The notes beneath the pieces are model-generated. The model worked only from the letters and a program-made list of their open reading frames with translations. It searched no databases and was not told the origin of the DNA. A stretch of DNA of 64,000 bases from Gemmatimonadota bacterium. Its GTDB lineage: Bacteria > Latescibacterota > UBA2968 > UBA8231. Location: NCBI GenBank assembly GCA_009841115.1, contig VXML01000067.1, positions 1 to 64,000 on the forward strand. The letters run 5' to 3'. Within the stretch, counting starts at the first letter, position 1; every line of letters begins with the position of its first letter. Made by a program: the position numbers and the translations under genes. Positions 54,046-62,102 of the stretch are shown in pieces.

Positions 54046-55374
54046 CTATTGGCTCAGGCGGTCGAGGACATTGCGGGTGATCTGGGCGACGACTGCGTCT
54101 CCTTTAAGCCCGTGCGACCAGTCGGTCGTCCCAGCTGTGAACACTGTACCGCTGCGAGTGTAGAGGCCCATGACCGCCGCGCCCTCCCGGCTCTTTTCCC
54201 AACGCTCGTACCACTCGCAGTCGTCCGAGTGCCATCGCGCCGGGGCGGTGCATAAGATGGTAAAGTCGGTCGGAGTGCCATAAGTCCCTTTGGGTACTGG
54301 TAGCCCGTTTTCCAGCACGAACTCGCAGCCGTCGCACTCGTAGCCGACGATGGTGTGCTCGCCCCCAAAAGTGTCGTCGCGCTGCAAGCCCGTTCCCGCG
54401 AAAACCCAGTGCTCCGGGCGATGGACTGTAAACGCCCCAGACCCGTCCATGTATTGCCCGTGGCTTAAGTGATAGCCTCCGTAGAGGAAGCCGACGCCGG
54501 TCAGTTCGTTTTCTGGCCGGCCCACGAGGTGGTGGCTCCACAAGGTCGAAAGGTCGGCATAGTCTCCAGCGGCGTAAGCTGGGTCCATGTTGAACTGTTG
54601 CTTCCAGCACACTAACGCCCGGCCTTCATCCTCGCTGCGCACCCGCCAGCACACGGAGTTGCCGCTGAAAAACGCGGCGTTGCCCCCGGCGGCGATGTAG
54701 GCTTCAAGGTGATCGCGCATGGGAGCCGACCAGTATTCGTCGTGTCCCACGCTGAGCACGAGCCGGTAGTTGTCCAACAGTTCAGGATGCCATTCGAGGT
54801 CGGAATTGGCGCAGTAGTCGAGCGCGTATCCAGCGCTCTCCGCCCACTCGACAAAGTCTCGCTCCCAGTGGTCGAACAGCCCAGCTAGCGGACGGTCGAA
54901 GGAGACGCGATGCCCCTGCAAGCCGCCGCGGCCGTGATAGCTATAGAAGCTGTAGCCGCCCCAGTTGTTGTAGGCACTGTAGGTATTGGTGGCTAGCTGG
55001 AGGAGGATGCGAGCGTCCGTGGGGCCAGCCGGGCGGACGATGAAAAACCCCCGGCTCTCGGTCGTGCGCCGCCCCCGCCGCACGAATTTGCCGCCTTGGT
55101 CCTCGACGCGCAGCGCAAACTCGTAATACCCACTGCGCCAGTCGTCCGGCACTTCCAAGGAGTGGGAAACCAGCCAGCCGCAGCCATTAGACGAAGCGTC
55201 TTCTGGCACTGGATAGGACGATCCAGGCAGTTGGTCTTGTTGCCATACGACTTCGCGCTCGGCACCGATTCGCGTCACTTCCAGCGTGTACTGATCCGCA
55301 CTGGTGGACACGTGAAAGCGCACCTGTTCGCCGGCTTGGTAGCTGAGTTGGTCGGTGTAGCCTTCGACGAACAT
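54046..55374 (-). CDS. N,N-dimethylformamidase beta-subunit-like hydrolase
   Basis: 442 residues. The N-terminal beta-sandwich (MFVEGYTDQLSYQAGEQVRFHV) and the glutamine-amidotransferase-like core (LVLSVGHDEYWSAPMRDHLEAYIAAGGNAAFFSGNSVCW) follow the large-subunit family of N,N-dimethylformamidase. TNTYSAYNNWGGYSFYSY is also typical. Family members hydrolyse small amides, but most homologues in environmental bacteria have unknown substrates. No signal peptide is visible. It overlaps the proS stop by 1 bp (TAATG). Confidence 0.8.
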   Translation of the reverse strand: MFVEGYTDQLSYQAGEQVRFHVSTSADQYTLEVTRIGAEREVVWQQDQLPGSSYPVPEDASSNGCGWLVSHSLEVPDDWRSGYYEFALRVEDQGGKFVRRGRRTTESRGFFIVRPAGPTDARILLQLATNTYSAYNNWGGYSFYSYHGRGGLQGHRVSFDRPLAGLFDHWERDFVEWAESAGYALDYCANSDLEWHPELLDNYRLVLSVGHDEYWSAPMRDHLEAYIAAGGNAAFFSGNSVCWRVRSEDEGRALVCWKQQFNMDPAYAAGDYADLSTLWSHHLVGRPENELTGVGFLYGGYHLSHGQYMDGSGAFTVHRPEHWVFAGTGLQRDDTFGGEHTIVGYECDGCEFVLENGLPVPKGTYGTPTDFTILCTAPARWHSDDCEWYERWEKSREGAAVMGLYTRSGTVFTAGTTDWSHGLKGDAVVAQITRNVLDRLSQ

Positions 55375-57143
55375 TATCCTGAGTACTCCACTTCTACCAC
55401 TCGCTCGTCTAACTCGCGTTGCAACTTCTCCACTTGTTCCACCACGTACTCTACCGCCTGCTCTACCGGCGTCTCGCGCCGCTCTTTTTCGCGCCGCAGT
55501 TTGACCTCGACAATCCCCTGCTGCAAACCGCGATCCCCCACCGTCACCCGCACAGGTATCCCAATCAGGTCGGCGTCGTTGAACTTGACCCCTGGGTTTT
55601 CCCGGCGGTCGTCGAGGAGCACTTCAATGCCGCGTTCCTCAAGGTCGGCGTAGAGTTGTTCGCCCGCGTCTTGTGCTGCGCCTGCGCCCTTGGCGAGGAG
55701 GACGATGTGTACTTGGTAGGGCGCGACGGCAATGGGCCAGATCAAGCCGTCTTCGTCGTGGTATTCCTCGGCGATACAGGCCAGCAGCCGCCCCACGCCG
55801 ATCCCGTAAGACCCCATGACGACTGGCTGCGCTTTGCCCTCGGCGTCGAGGAAATCCCCGCCCAGTGCCTCGGTGAATTTGGTGCCGAGTTGGAAGATGT
55901 TGCCCACTTCCACTCCGCGCGATTCGCGCATTGCTGCCCCGCAGTCAGGGCAGCAATCGCCTTGCCGGGCGGAGGCGATATCGGCAACCACGTTGGCTGT
56001 ATAATCGCGGCCGTGGTTTACATTGGCGAGGTGGTAGCCCGGTTCGTTGGCACCGGCTACTAGATTGGGCGAGGACGCCACGGAGTCATCGACGACGACT
56101 AGCGCTCCCTCGACGCCGATGGGTGAGCCATAGCCCGGCTCTACGCCGACTGCGCGTATTTCCTCGTCCCGCGCTGGCCACATTTCGAGCGCGCCGACCG
56201 CGTTGGCCAGCTTGGTTTCGTTGACTTCCATGTCGCCGCGTATGACGGCCAGTACAAACGCGTCCTGTTTGTCCCGACCGTCGCCGACGGTGGCCATCAG
56301 GAAGAGCGCCTTGGCCGTCTTGTGCGCGGGGATGTCGAGCAGCGCGGTCAGTTCCTCGATGGTCGTGGTATTGGGCGTGGCGATTTTCTTGGGCGCGGCG
56401 GGCTCTTCTTCCGGATTGGCCTGTTTGGCGAAGGTAGCGATTTGGCGGTTGGCCGAGTACCCGCAGCCGTCGCACAACAGCAGGGTGTCTTCGCCGATCG
56501 GCGTCAGGTACATGTATTCGTGGGCCAGCTCGCCGCCCATCATCCCGGTGTCCGAGCGGACTGCGAGGACGTCGAGGCCGCAGCGCTGGAAGATGTTGAA
56601 GTACTGCTGGTAATGAGCGCGGTATTGCTTTTCAAGGCCCTCCCAGTCGGCGTCGAGGCTGTAGGAGTCCTTCATGGTGAACTCGCGCACTCGGATGAGG
56701 CCCGAGCGGGGGCGGGGATCGTCGCGCCACTTGGTCTGGATATGATAGACTAACTGAGGCAGTTGCTTGTAGGATTTGATCTCGCGGCTGACTAAGTCGG
56801 CTACTACTTCCTCATGGGTCATGGCCAGCACCATGTCGCGCTCGTTTTTGTCTTGGAAGCGCCCCATCTCCGTGCCAACTGCGTACCAACGCCCCGTCCG
56901 CTGCCAGAGTTCGGCCGGATGCACCACCGGCATGGTGATCTCCTGACCGCCGATGGCGTCTATCTCGTGGCGGATAATGTCTTCGATCTTGCGCATTGAC
57001 CGCTGTGCCAAGGGCAAATAGCTGAAGATGCCGCTGGCCAGCGGGCGGATAAAGCCAGCCCGCAACAAGAGCTGGTGACTGGCGACCTCCACGTCGGCAG
57101 TAACTTCGCGCAAGGTCTGGCTGAAAAGCCGACTCATTCGCAT
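55374..57143 (-). CDS. proS: Prolyl-tRNA synthetase, bacterial type with editing domain
   Basis: 589 residues from ATG 57143 (MRMSRLFSQTLREVTADVEV). Class II motifs: GFIRPLASGIFSYLPLAQR (motif 1), FRDDPRPRSGLIRVREFTMKDSYS-like motif 2, and GSYGIGVGRLLACIAEEYHDEDGLIWP motif 3. The inserted editing domain lies between, preceded by CDGCGYSANR and including TIEELTALLDIPAHKTAKALF. A C-terminal anticodon-binding domain follows. It charges tRNA-Pro. No proline-rich leader or terminator is seen in the 107 bp upstream, unlike thrS. Confidence 0.96.
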   Translation of the reverse strand: MRMSRLFSQTLREVTADVEVASHQLLLRAGFIRPLASGIFSYLPLAQRSMRKIEDIIRHEIDAIGGQEITMPVVHPAELWQRTGRWYAVGTEMGRFQDKNERDMVLAMTHEEVVADLVSREIKSYKQLPQLVYHIQTKWRDDPRPRSGLIRVREFTMKDSYSLDADWEGLEKQYRAHYQQYFNIFQRCGLDVLAVRSDTGMMGGELAHEYMYLTPIGEDTLLLCDGCGYSANRQIATFAKQANPEEEPAAPKKIATPNTTTIEELTALLDIPAHKTAKALFLMATVGDGRDKQDAFVLAVIRGDMEVNETKLANAVGALEMWPARDEEIRAVGVEPGYGSPIGVEGALVVVDDSVASSPNLVAGANEPGYHLANVNHGRDYTANVVADIASARQGDCCPDCGAAMRESRGVEVGNIFQLGTKFTEALGGDFLDAEGKAQPVVMGSYGIGVGRLLACIAEEYHDEDGLIWPIAVAPYQVHIVLLAKGAGAAQDAGEQLYADLEERGIEVLLDDRRENPGVKFNDADLIGIPVRVTVGDRGLQQGIVEVKLRREKERRETPVEQAVEYVVEQVEKLQRELDERVVEVEYSG

Positions 57144-57250
57144 GGTTTTACATTCCTCTCTGCTTATTTGGCAGACGCGAGCGGAGTAACGTAGCGCATC
57201 GCGCAGTTGCACTCAACTCCGCTGGCGATGGTTGCGATGAAGCTGTCTAT

Positions 57251-57958
57251 CTAAAGTCCCCGATTGAGGGCCACCGCGCGCATTGCCCGATACATGCACG
57301 ACAACGACACCAGCACCCAAATCAAGGCGATCAGATACGCCAGATAGGGCACCTGCAACGGATCTATTCCCCAATAGGCCGACAATATCCCAGCGTCCGT
57401 CCGCTCTGTATAATACCACAAGTCGGTGCGGAAGTCGTAGAGACTGTACAGGCACAGCATCACCCCCATCCACACCGCGCCGATGCTCGCCATCCGTCGC
57501 GACTTGCAGGCCATGATGCACAGGACCAGTCCGCCGCCGATCCCCAACACAAAATCAACGCTCCCCTCTTCCAGCGGCGTGTAGATCAGGGTCATCCCCG
57601 CGCAGGCCGCGCCAATGCACAGCAAGACCAAACGCTGCGCCTGCGGATAAAGCGAGGTGTACATCAGCAATGCCCCCCACAGCGCCGACCCTACGTAGCC
57701 CGCCGCGCTAATCAGCGGGAAGAATCCCCCCTTCGTCAGGGTGTGCCCGGACTCATTCCAATGAGTACGGATTTCGAGGACCTCGCCGCCGGTGATCAGG
57801 GCTGCTGCCGCGTGATTGACCTCGTGGACTAGCACCACGAAGAAGCGGAACGGCTTGATCAGCGCGGTGTCCCAAAAGGCCAGCGCCAGCCCCGTGCAAA
57901 GGAGATAGTAGCGAAATTGCCAGAAGACCTCGGCGATGTAGCGGATGCGGCGGAACAT
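57251..57958 (-). CDS. M50-family membrane metallopeptidase
   Basis: 235 residues with about six membrane segments. HEVNHAAAAL supplies the HExxH zinc motif within a membrane helix, and LYDFRTDLWY near residue 175 may give the third ligand (the D in the family's NxxPxxxxDG is represented by DFRTD). The family pattern is the compact M50B type. Substrate unknown. It lies 5 bp after thrS and before proS on the same strand, so it would respond to the same attenuation control. Confidence 0.75.
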   Translation of the reverse strand: MFRRIRYIAEVFWQFRYYLLCTGLALAFWDTALIKPFRFFVVLVHEVNHAAAALITGGEVLEIRTHWNESGHTLTKGGFFPLISAAGYVGSALWGALLMYTSLYPQAQRLVLLCIGAACAGMTLIYTPLEEGSVDFVLGIGGGLVLCIMACKSRRMASIGAVWMGVMLCLYSLYDFRTDLWYYTERTDAGILSAYWGIDPLQVPYLAYLIALIWVLVSLSCMYRAMRAVALNRGL

Positions 57959-57963
57959 GGCCG

Positions 57964-59877
57964 CTAGTCACTAATCTCAGCGCTGATCAGCGCGACGGCC
58001 TCGGCTAGCGGGAGCGGGTCGAGTTGTTCGCCGGACCGCTGTCGGATTGAGACCTTGCCCTCTTCGATTTCGCGGTCTCCGGCGATCAGCATATAGGGCA
58101 CCTTCTGCGTCTGCGCTTGGCGGATGCGCTTGTTGAGGGTTTCGCTGGCCGCGTCGAGTTCGGCCCGGATTCCAGCGGCGAGAAGCTGCTGATGGAGCTG
58201 GCTTCCGTACTCGGCGTGGCGCTCGGCAATAGGCAATACTACCGCTTGCACGGGTGCCAACCACACTGGGAATGCCCCGGCGTAGTGTTCGATTAAAAAG
58301 CCGATAAAGCGCTCGTGCGTGCCCAGTGGCGCGCGGTGGATGCAGATGGGCGTCTCCTCTTCGCCCGCCGCATTGGTGTACGTCAAGCCGAAGCGGCCGG
58401 GCACGGCAAAATCGACTTGATTGGTGGCGATTGTAAACTGCCGCCCGATGGCGCTCCAAACTTCGACGTCGATCTTGGGGCCGTAGAAGGCGGCCTCGTC
58501 GGGCACCTCTTCGTAGTTGATCCCGCCCCGCGCCATGGCACCGCGCACCATGTCCTCGGTGCGGAGCCACCGCTCGGGATCGTCGACGTACTTGGCTCCC
58601 AGACCCGAAGGCGCGTGGGTGCTCAAGCGCATCAGGTAATTCTCTAGGCCGAACAGCTCGAAATAGCGCAGGTACATCTGGCAGACGGCGAGGAATTCCT
58701 CCTCGAATTGGTCGAGGGTGCAGTAGATGTGCGCGTCGTTCATCTGCAACGAGCGTACCCGCATCAAGCCAAACAACTCGCCCGATTGCTCGTAGCGATA
58801 ACACGTACCATACTCGGCCAAGCGCAGGGGCAGGTCGCGGTACGAGCGCGGGGCCGCGGCAAAAATTTTGTGATGGTGGGGGCAGTTCATGGGCTTGAGG
58901 TAGTACTTGACCCCCTCCAACTCCATCGGCGGGAACATGGACTCGGCATAGTACGGCAAGTGGCCGCTGCGCAGATATATGGACTCCTTGCAGATGTGCG
59001 GCGTGCGCACGCGCTGATAGCCAGCCTCTTGCTCGGTTTTGCGAGCCAAGTCTTCCAACTCGTCGATGAGCACTGCTCCCTTGGGAAGCCACAGGGGCAA
59101 TCCCGGCCCTACTTCGTCGTCAAAGGTGAACAACTCCAGTTGCTTGCCCAGCGTGCGGTGGTCGCGCTTTTTGGCCTCTTCCAGCATCGCCAGATGGTGG
59201 TCGAGGGCTTCGCGGGTGGCAAAGGCCGTGCCGTATATGCGTTGCAACATCTTGCGGCTTTCGTCGCCGCGCCAGTAGGCTCCAGCCACGCTCAGGAGCT
59301 TGAAGTGTTTGACTTGTCCGGTGCCGAGCATGTGCGGCCCCCGGCACAAGTCGACGAACTCGCCGTCTTTGTAAAAGGACAAGGTCTGGCCTTCTTCTAA
59401 GTCGGCGAGGATCTCCTGTTTGTAGGGAGCGTTGGCGACCATTTCTTCCGCTTCTTGGCGCGCCACATCGATCCGCTCGAACTTGTGGTTTTGCTTGACG
59501 ACCCGCTTCATCTCGCGCTCGATCTTTTGCAAGTCCTCGGGCGTAAAAGGCTCGGCCACGTCAAAATCGTAGTAGAAGCCGTCGTCAATGGCCGGGCCGA
59601 TGGCCAGTTGCGCGTCTGGGAAGAGGCGCAGCACGGCTTGTGCCAGCACGTGCGACATGCTGTGGCGATAGATCCAGGCGGCCTCGTCCGCGTCCCAGGG
59701 AATGAGTTCGACTTCTGCCTCGCTGGTGAGTTGGGTGTGGAAGTCCACGTGCTCGTCGCCAGTGCGGGCGGCAATGTATTGCTTTAACAGTTCCTTGTTC
59801 TCTTGGACGAGGATTTCCTTGAGCGTACCCTCGCCGGGGTATTCGATGGCTTGTCCTTGGGGGACTTTGATCAACAT
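57964..59877 (-). CDS. thrS: Threonyl-tRNA synthetase
   Basis: 637 residues. N-terminal TGS domain (MLIKVPQGQAIEYPGEGTLKEIL), editing domain with HSMSHVLAQAV and DLCRGPHM (zinc-binding His/Cys site), class II core with FTIATNQVDFAVPGRFGLTYTNAAGEEETPICIHRAPLGTHERFIGFLIEHYAG-like motif 3, and an anticodon-binding C-terminus. It charges tRNA-Thr and edits mischarged Ser. AAGGAG lies 7 bp before the ATG. A strong terminator and a threonine-rich leader ORF precede it on the same strand, so its expression is probably attenuated when charged tRNA-Thr is plentiful. Confidence 0.97.
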   Translation of the reverse strand: MLIKVPQGQAIEYPGEGTLKEILVQENKELLKQYIAARTGDEHVDFHTQLTSEAEVELIPWDADEAAWIYRHSMSHVLAQAVLRLFPDAQLAIGPAIDDGFYYDFDVAEPFTPEDLQKIEREMKRVVKQNHKFERIDVARQEAEEMVANAPYKQEILADLEEGQTLSFYKDGEFVDLCRGPHMLGTGQVKHFKLLSVAGAYWRGDESRKMLQRIYGTAFATREALDHHLAMLEEAKKRDHRTLGKQLELFTFDDEVGPGLPLWLPKGAVLIDELEDLARKTEQEAGYQRVRTPHICKESIYLRSGHLPYYAESMFPPMELEGVKYYLKPMNCPHHHKIFAAAPRSYRDLPLRLAEYGTCYRYEQSGELFGLMRVRSLQMNDAHIYCTLDQFEEEFLAVCQMYLRYFELFGLENYLMRLSTHAPSGLGAKYVDDPERWLRTEDMVRGAMARGGINYEEVPDEAAFYGPKIDVEVWSAIGRQFTIATNQVDFAVPGRFGLTYTNAAGEEETPICIHRAPLGTHERFIGFLIEHYAGAFPVWLAPVQAVVLPIAERHAEYGSQLHQQLLAAGIRAELDAASETLNKRIRQAQTQKVPYMLIAGDREIEEGKVSIRQRSGEQLDPLPLAEAVALISAEISD

Positions 59878-59895
59878 GACGCGCTCCTTGGCATG

Positions 59896-59928
59896 AAAAA
59901 ACCCGCTGTCATTGGAGCCGACAGCGGG
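59896..59928 (-). terminator. Attenuator terminator of thrS
   Basis: Minus strand: CCCGCTGTC, 9-nt loop (GGCTCCAAT), GACAGCGGG, TTTTTT. The perfect 9-bp stem and U-tract form a classic intrinsic terminator. It ends 19 bp before the thrS ATG, in the leader, not at a gene end. The 5' arm CGCTGTC can alternatively pair with GATAGCG at 59958-59964. Confidence 0.9.
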
Positions 59929-59957
59929 GAGAGGTTAGAAAATAAACTTTAGTCCGT

Positions 59958-59964
59958 CGCTATC
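59958..59964 (-). promoter_or_regulatory. Candidate antiterminator strand
   Basis: GATAGCG can form seven pairs (one G-U) with CGCTGTC of the terminator 5' arm (59920-59926). It contains the leader ORF's stop codon (TAG, 59960-59962), so a ribosome terminating there would hide it and allow the terminator to form. A ribosome stalled on the Thr codons upstream would leave it free. Confidence 0.6.
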
Positions 59965-60073
59965 CGGCGCACATGGTCGTAGTCGTAGTGGTAGTCGTAG
60001 TAGTAGCCGTCGGCCCCGACGGGAAACCGCTGAGGCACGGTGCGGAAGCGACTGTGAGCATGACAGAAATCAT
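59960..60073 (-). CDS. Threonine-rich leader peptide of thrS
   Basis: 37 codons (MISVMLTVASAPCLSGFPSG, PTA, ten Thr, MCAG, stop TAG). Ten consecutive threonine codons (ACT, ACG and ACC mixed) occupy 59975-60004, directly upstream of threonyl-tRNA synthetase. The mixed codons argue against simple DNA slippage. There is no ribosome binding site, but the promoter below would place the transcript start at or next to the A of the ATG, so it may be translated leaderless. Slow translation of the Thr run when Thr-tRNA-Thr is scarce would favour the antiterminator. Too short to be caught by usual gene callers. Confidence 0.75.
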   Translation of the reverse strand: MISVMLTVASAPCLSGFPSGPTATTTTTTTTTTMCAG

Positions 60074-60080
60074 GGCGTAT

Positions 60081-60109
60081 AAGATACCGGCAGAGGTCTA
60101 ATTGTGCAA
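60081..60109 (-). promoter_or_regulatory. Sigma-70-type promoter for the thrS leader
   Basis: Minus strand: TTGCAC (60109-60104), 17-bp spacer, TATCTT (60086-60081). The expected start lies 7 bp further, at ~60073, the first base of the leader ATG. Each hexamer matches consensus at four positions. Confidence 0.5.
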
Positions 60110-60115
60110 GAGCCG

Positions 60116-61606
60116 TTACGGCAGTTCGTAGTGGGTGTGATCGGGCAGGGGCACTGGCTGGCCGTCCTCGGTGTTGATGCTCCAGTCGGCTAGCCGCAGG
60201 CGCATGGCGGCGAGGGCGTCGCGGTGTTGTTCCTCGTCGATCACATTGACCAATTCGTTCGGATCGGCGACGAGGTCGTAGAGTTCGTCGCGGTCTCCCA
60301 TGGGATCGTGGACGTACTTCCATTCGCGGGTGCGGACCATTTTGCAGCGGCCCGCCGCCTCGCGCCACTGCAAGGTGTCGATCAGAGTTTTGCGGCCATA
60401 GGGTTGAGGCAGTTTTTCCAAGTCGGCCATGGTAAAGAGCGGCCCGCCGCAGCCGTATTCGGAAAAGGTTGCGTCCCGAGGTGCAGCGTCGGTCGCGGTG
60501 GGCAGCGGCGTTCCGTGCATTGAGCGGGGCTGCTCTAACTCTTGCAAGTGCAGCAGCGTCGGCACTACGTCGATCAGATTGGCCATGCTCTGGTCGCGCA
60601 CGCCGGTGGCGACCTGTCCGGGCCAAGAGACGATCAACGGCACGCGCGTTAGGCTGTCGTAGAAGACCCCACCCTTGCACTGCATGGCGTGTTCGCCCAT
60701 GAAGTCGCCGTGGTCCGAACAAAAGACCACAATCGTCTGCTCCCGCAGCCCTAGTTCGTCGAGCTTGTCGAGGATCTGTCCGAGCGCGTCGTCGATAAAG
60801 CGCACCATGCCGAAGTACGAGGCCATGACGCCGTAGAGGTCTTCAGGCGGGTCGCGGCGCACTCCCAGCATTTGGTAGAGCGCCCGGTTGCGCTCTGGGG
60901 CGCGCTCGTCGTCGAATTCGTCGTCGCGCCAAGGGGGCAGGTCGATGGCCGTGGGTGGGAACAGGGACGCGTACTCGGCCGGGCACAGCCACGGTTCGTG
61001 TGGATCGGGGAAGGAAACCCACAGGGCAAAGGGCTGGTCTTGGTGCTTTTCGATGAAGCGCGTCGTCTGCCCAGCGATCAAGCCGGTGGAGTGGTCTTCT
61101 AACGGCAGGTCGGAGGTACCGTAGCTAAAGCGGGGGTTCTGGTGGGCGAGCTGGCGATGCGCAGCGGCGACTTTGCGGCGACCTTCTTCCGGCCGGAACC
61201 AGTCCATGCCTCGCGTCTGTGGCCCCTCGTTGCGCCCGCCGTGGGTAAAGGCATTCCACACGTCAAAGAGCGCCAAATCTTCCTCCCGATGGAAGCAGTG
61301 GTTTTTGCCGATCAGGCCCGTGGCGTAGCCAGCCTCCTTCCAGAGTTGCCAGGCGTGCGTGGCGTCGGCGGGCATCAAGGTCTGATTGCGTCGGCCGCCG
61401 TGCGAGTGGGGAAATTGCGAGGTCCAAAACGAGATGCGCGCTGGCACGCAGAGCGGGTGTGGGGTGATGGCGTTTTCAAAGAGCACGCCGTCGGCGGCAA
61501 GGCGTTCCATGGACGGGGTTTGGCAAAAGGTGTTGCCGTAGAGATGGCTGGCCGTGGCGCGCTGTTGGTCGGTCATTATGACGAGGATGTTGGGGCGGTC
61601 GGTCAT
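60116..61606 (-). CDS. Sulfatase (alkaline-phosphatase superfamily)
   Basis: 496 residues from ATG 61606 (MTDRPNILVIMTDQQRA), preferred over a frame extension of 31 codons. Formylglycine motif C53-V-P-A-R57, metal-site DQQ and a C-terminal CSDHGDFMGEHAMQCKGG segment are intact. It lacks a signal peptide. It shares only the fold with the sulfatase at 2.6-4.0 kb. The thrS promoter lies immediately after its stop codon. Confidence 0.93.
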   Translation of the reverse strand: MTDRPNILVIMTDQQRATASHLYGNTFCQTPSMERLAADGVLFENAITPHPLCVPARISFWTSQFPHSHGGRRNQTLMPADATHAWQLWKEAGYATGLIGKNHCFHREEDLALFDVWNAFTHGGRNEGPQTRGMDWFRPEEGRRKVAAAHRQLAHQNPRFSYGTSDLPLEDHSTGLIAGQTTRFIEKHQDQPFALWVSFPDPHEPWLCPAEYASLFPPTAIDLPPWRDDEFDDERAPERNRALYQMLGVRRDPPEDLYGVMASYFGMVRFIDDALGQILDKLDELGLREQTIVVFCSDHGDFMGEHAMQCKGGVFYDSLTRVPLIVSWPGQVATGVRDQSMANLIDVVPTLLHLQELEQPRSMHGTPLPTATDAAPRDATFSEYGCGGPLFTMADLEKLPQPYGRKTLIDTLQWREAAGRCKMVRTREWKYVHDPMGDRDELYDLVADPNELVNVIDEEQHRDALAAMRLRLADWSINTEDGQPVPLPDHTHYELP

Positions 61607-61631
61607 GAGTGGGTTCCTTTTATCCGTAAGA

Positions 61632-62099
61632 TTATAGACGACACAAATTTTTATTTTTAAGCAGTCTGTCGTGACTACGCTGAAAGCTCCCGTCTTCACT
61701 CGTCGAGTAAACTTTGCCTCGGGGATCGTCGATCAGGCTCTTGTTCTTGAAATCCTGCTGCAAGTTGCCATCGTTCGAGTATAATAACCGAGCACCGCTG
61801 ACTTGAGCCAAGGCAATGACATGTGGATCATTGGACCTGATTGCGGCCGCACTTTGGATTTGCTCTGTCCTTGCGTCCACTTCACTCCTATTCACGATTC
61901 TCATTTTTCCAGCAAGCTGGGCCTCCTGTCCCCAACGTCTAAATTCCGCCGAACTTTTTTCAAGCTCCTCAAGCAACTTGCCGCCGACTATTAGCTGGCC
62001 ACTTCCTTTGTTGAGCCAATCAAAGAACTTCTCTCCTGCCGGCGGTAGATTGGAACCGAATACCTCAGAGACGACATTGGCGTCAACAATTGCACACAT
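61632..62099 (-). CDS. PIN-domain protein paired with an AAA ATPase
   Basis: 155 residues, MCAIVDANVVSEVFG at the start. Candidate PIN acidic residues are D6, E44/E45 (KLLEELEK), D91 (SNDPHVIALA) and D110 (LLYSND). It is longer than a standard VapC because of a basic C-terminal tail (SFQRSHDRLLKNKNLCRL). No VapB-like antitoxin precedes it. It starts 3 bp after the ATPase, so the pair is one transcriptional unit. Likely an RNase effector controlled by the ATPase. Confidence 0.8.
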   Translation of the reverse strand: MCAIVDANVVSEVFGSNLPPAGEKFFDWLNKGSGQLIVGGKLLEELEKSSAEFRRWGQEAQLAGKMRIVNRSEVDARTEQIQSAAAIRSNDPHVIALAQVSGARLLYSNDGNLQQDFKNKSLIDDPRGKVYSTSEDGSFQRSHDRLLKNKNLCRL

Positions 62100-62102
62100 T
62101 CT

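Noticed and set aside
57144-57250. Proline attenuator before proS, by analogy with thrS
   Set aside because: The short ORF there (MRYVTPLASAK) has a single Pro codon and no terminator hairpin follows.
59949-60722. Minus-strand ORF ending YYYDYHYDYDHVRRIATD that overlaps the sulfatase and the thrS leader
   Set aside because: Most of it is an Arg-rich shadow of the sulfatase gene. The Tyr/Asp run is the other frame of the Thr codons. The Thr frame fits thrS, the stop codon position and the terminator.
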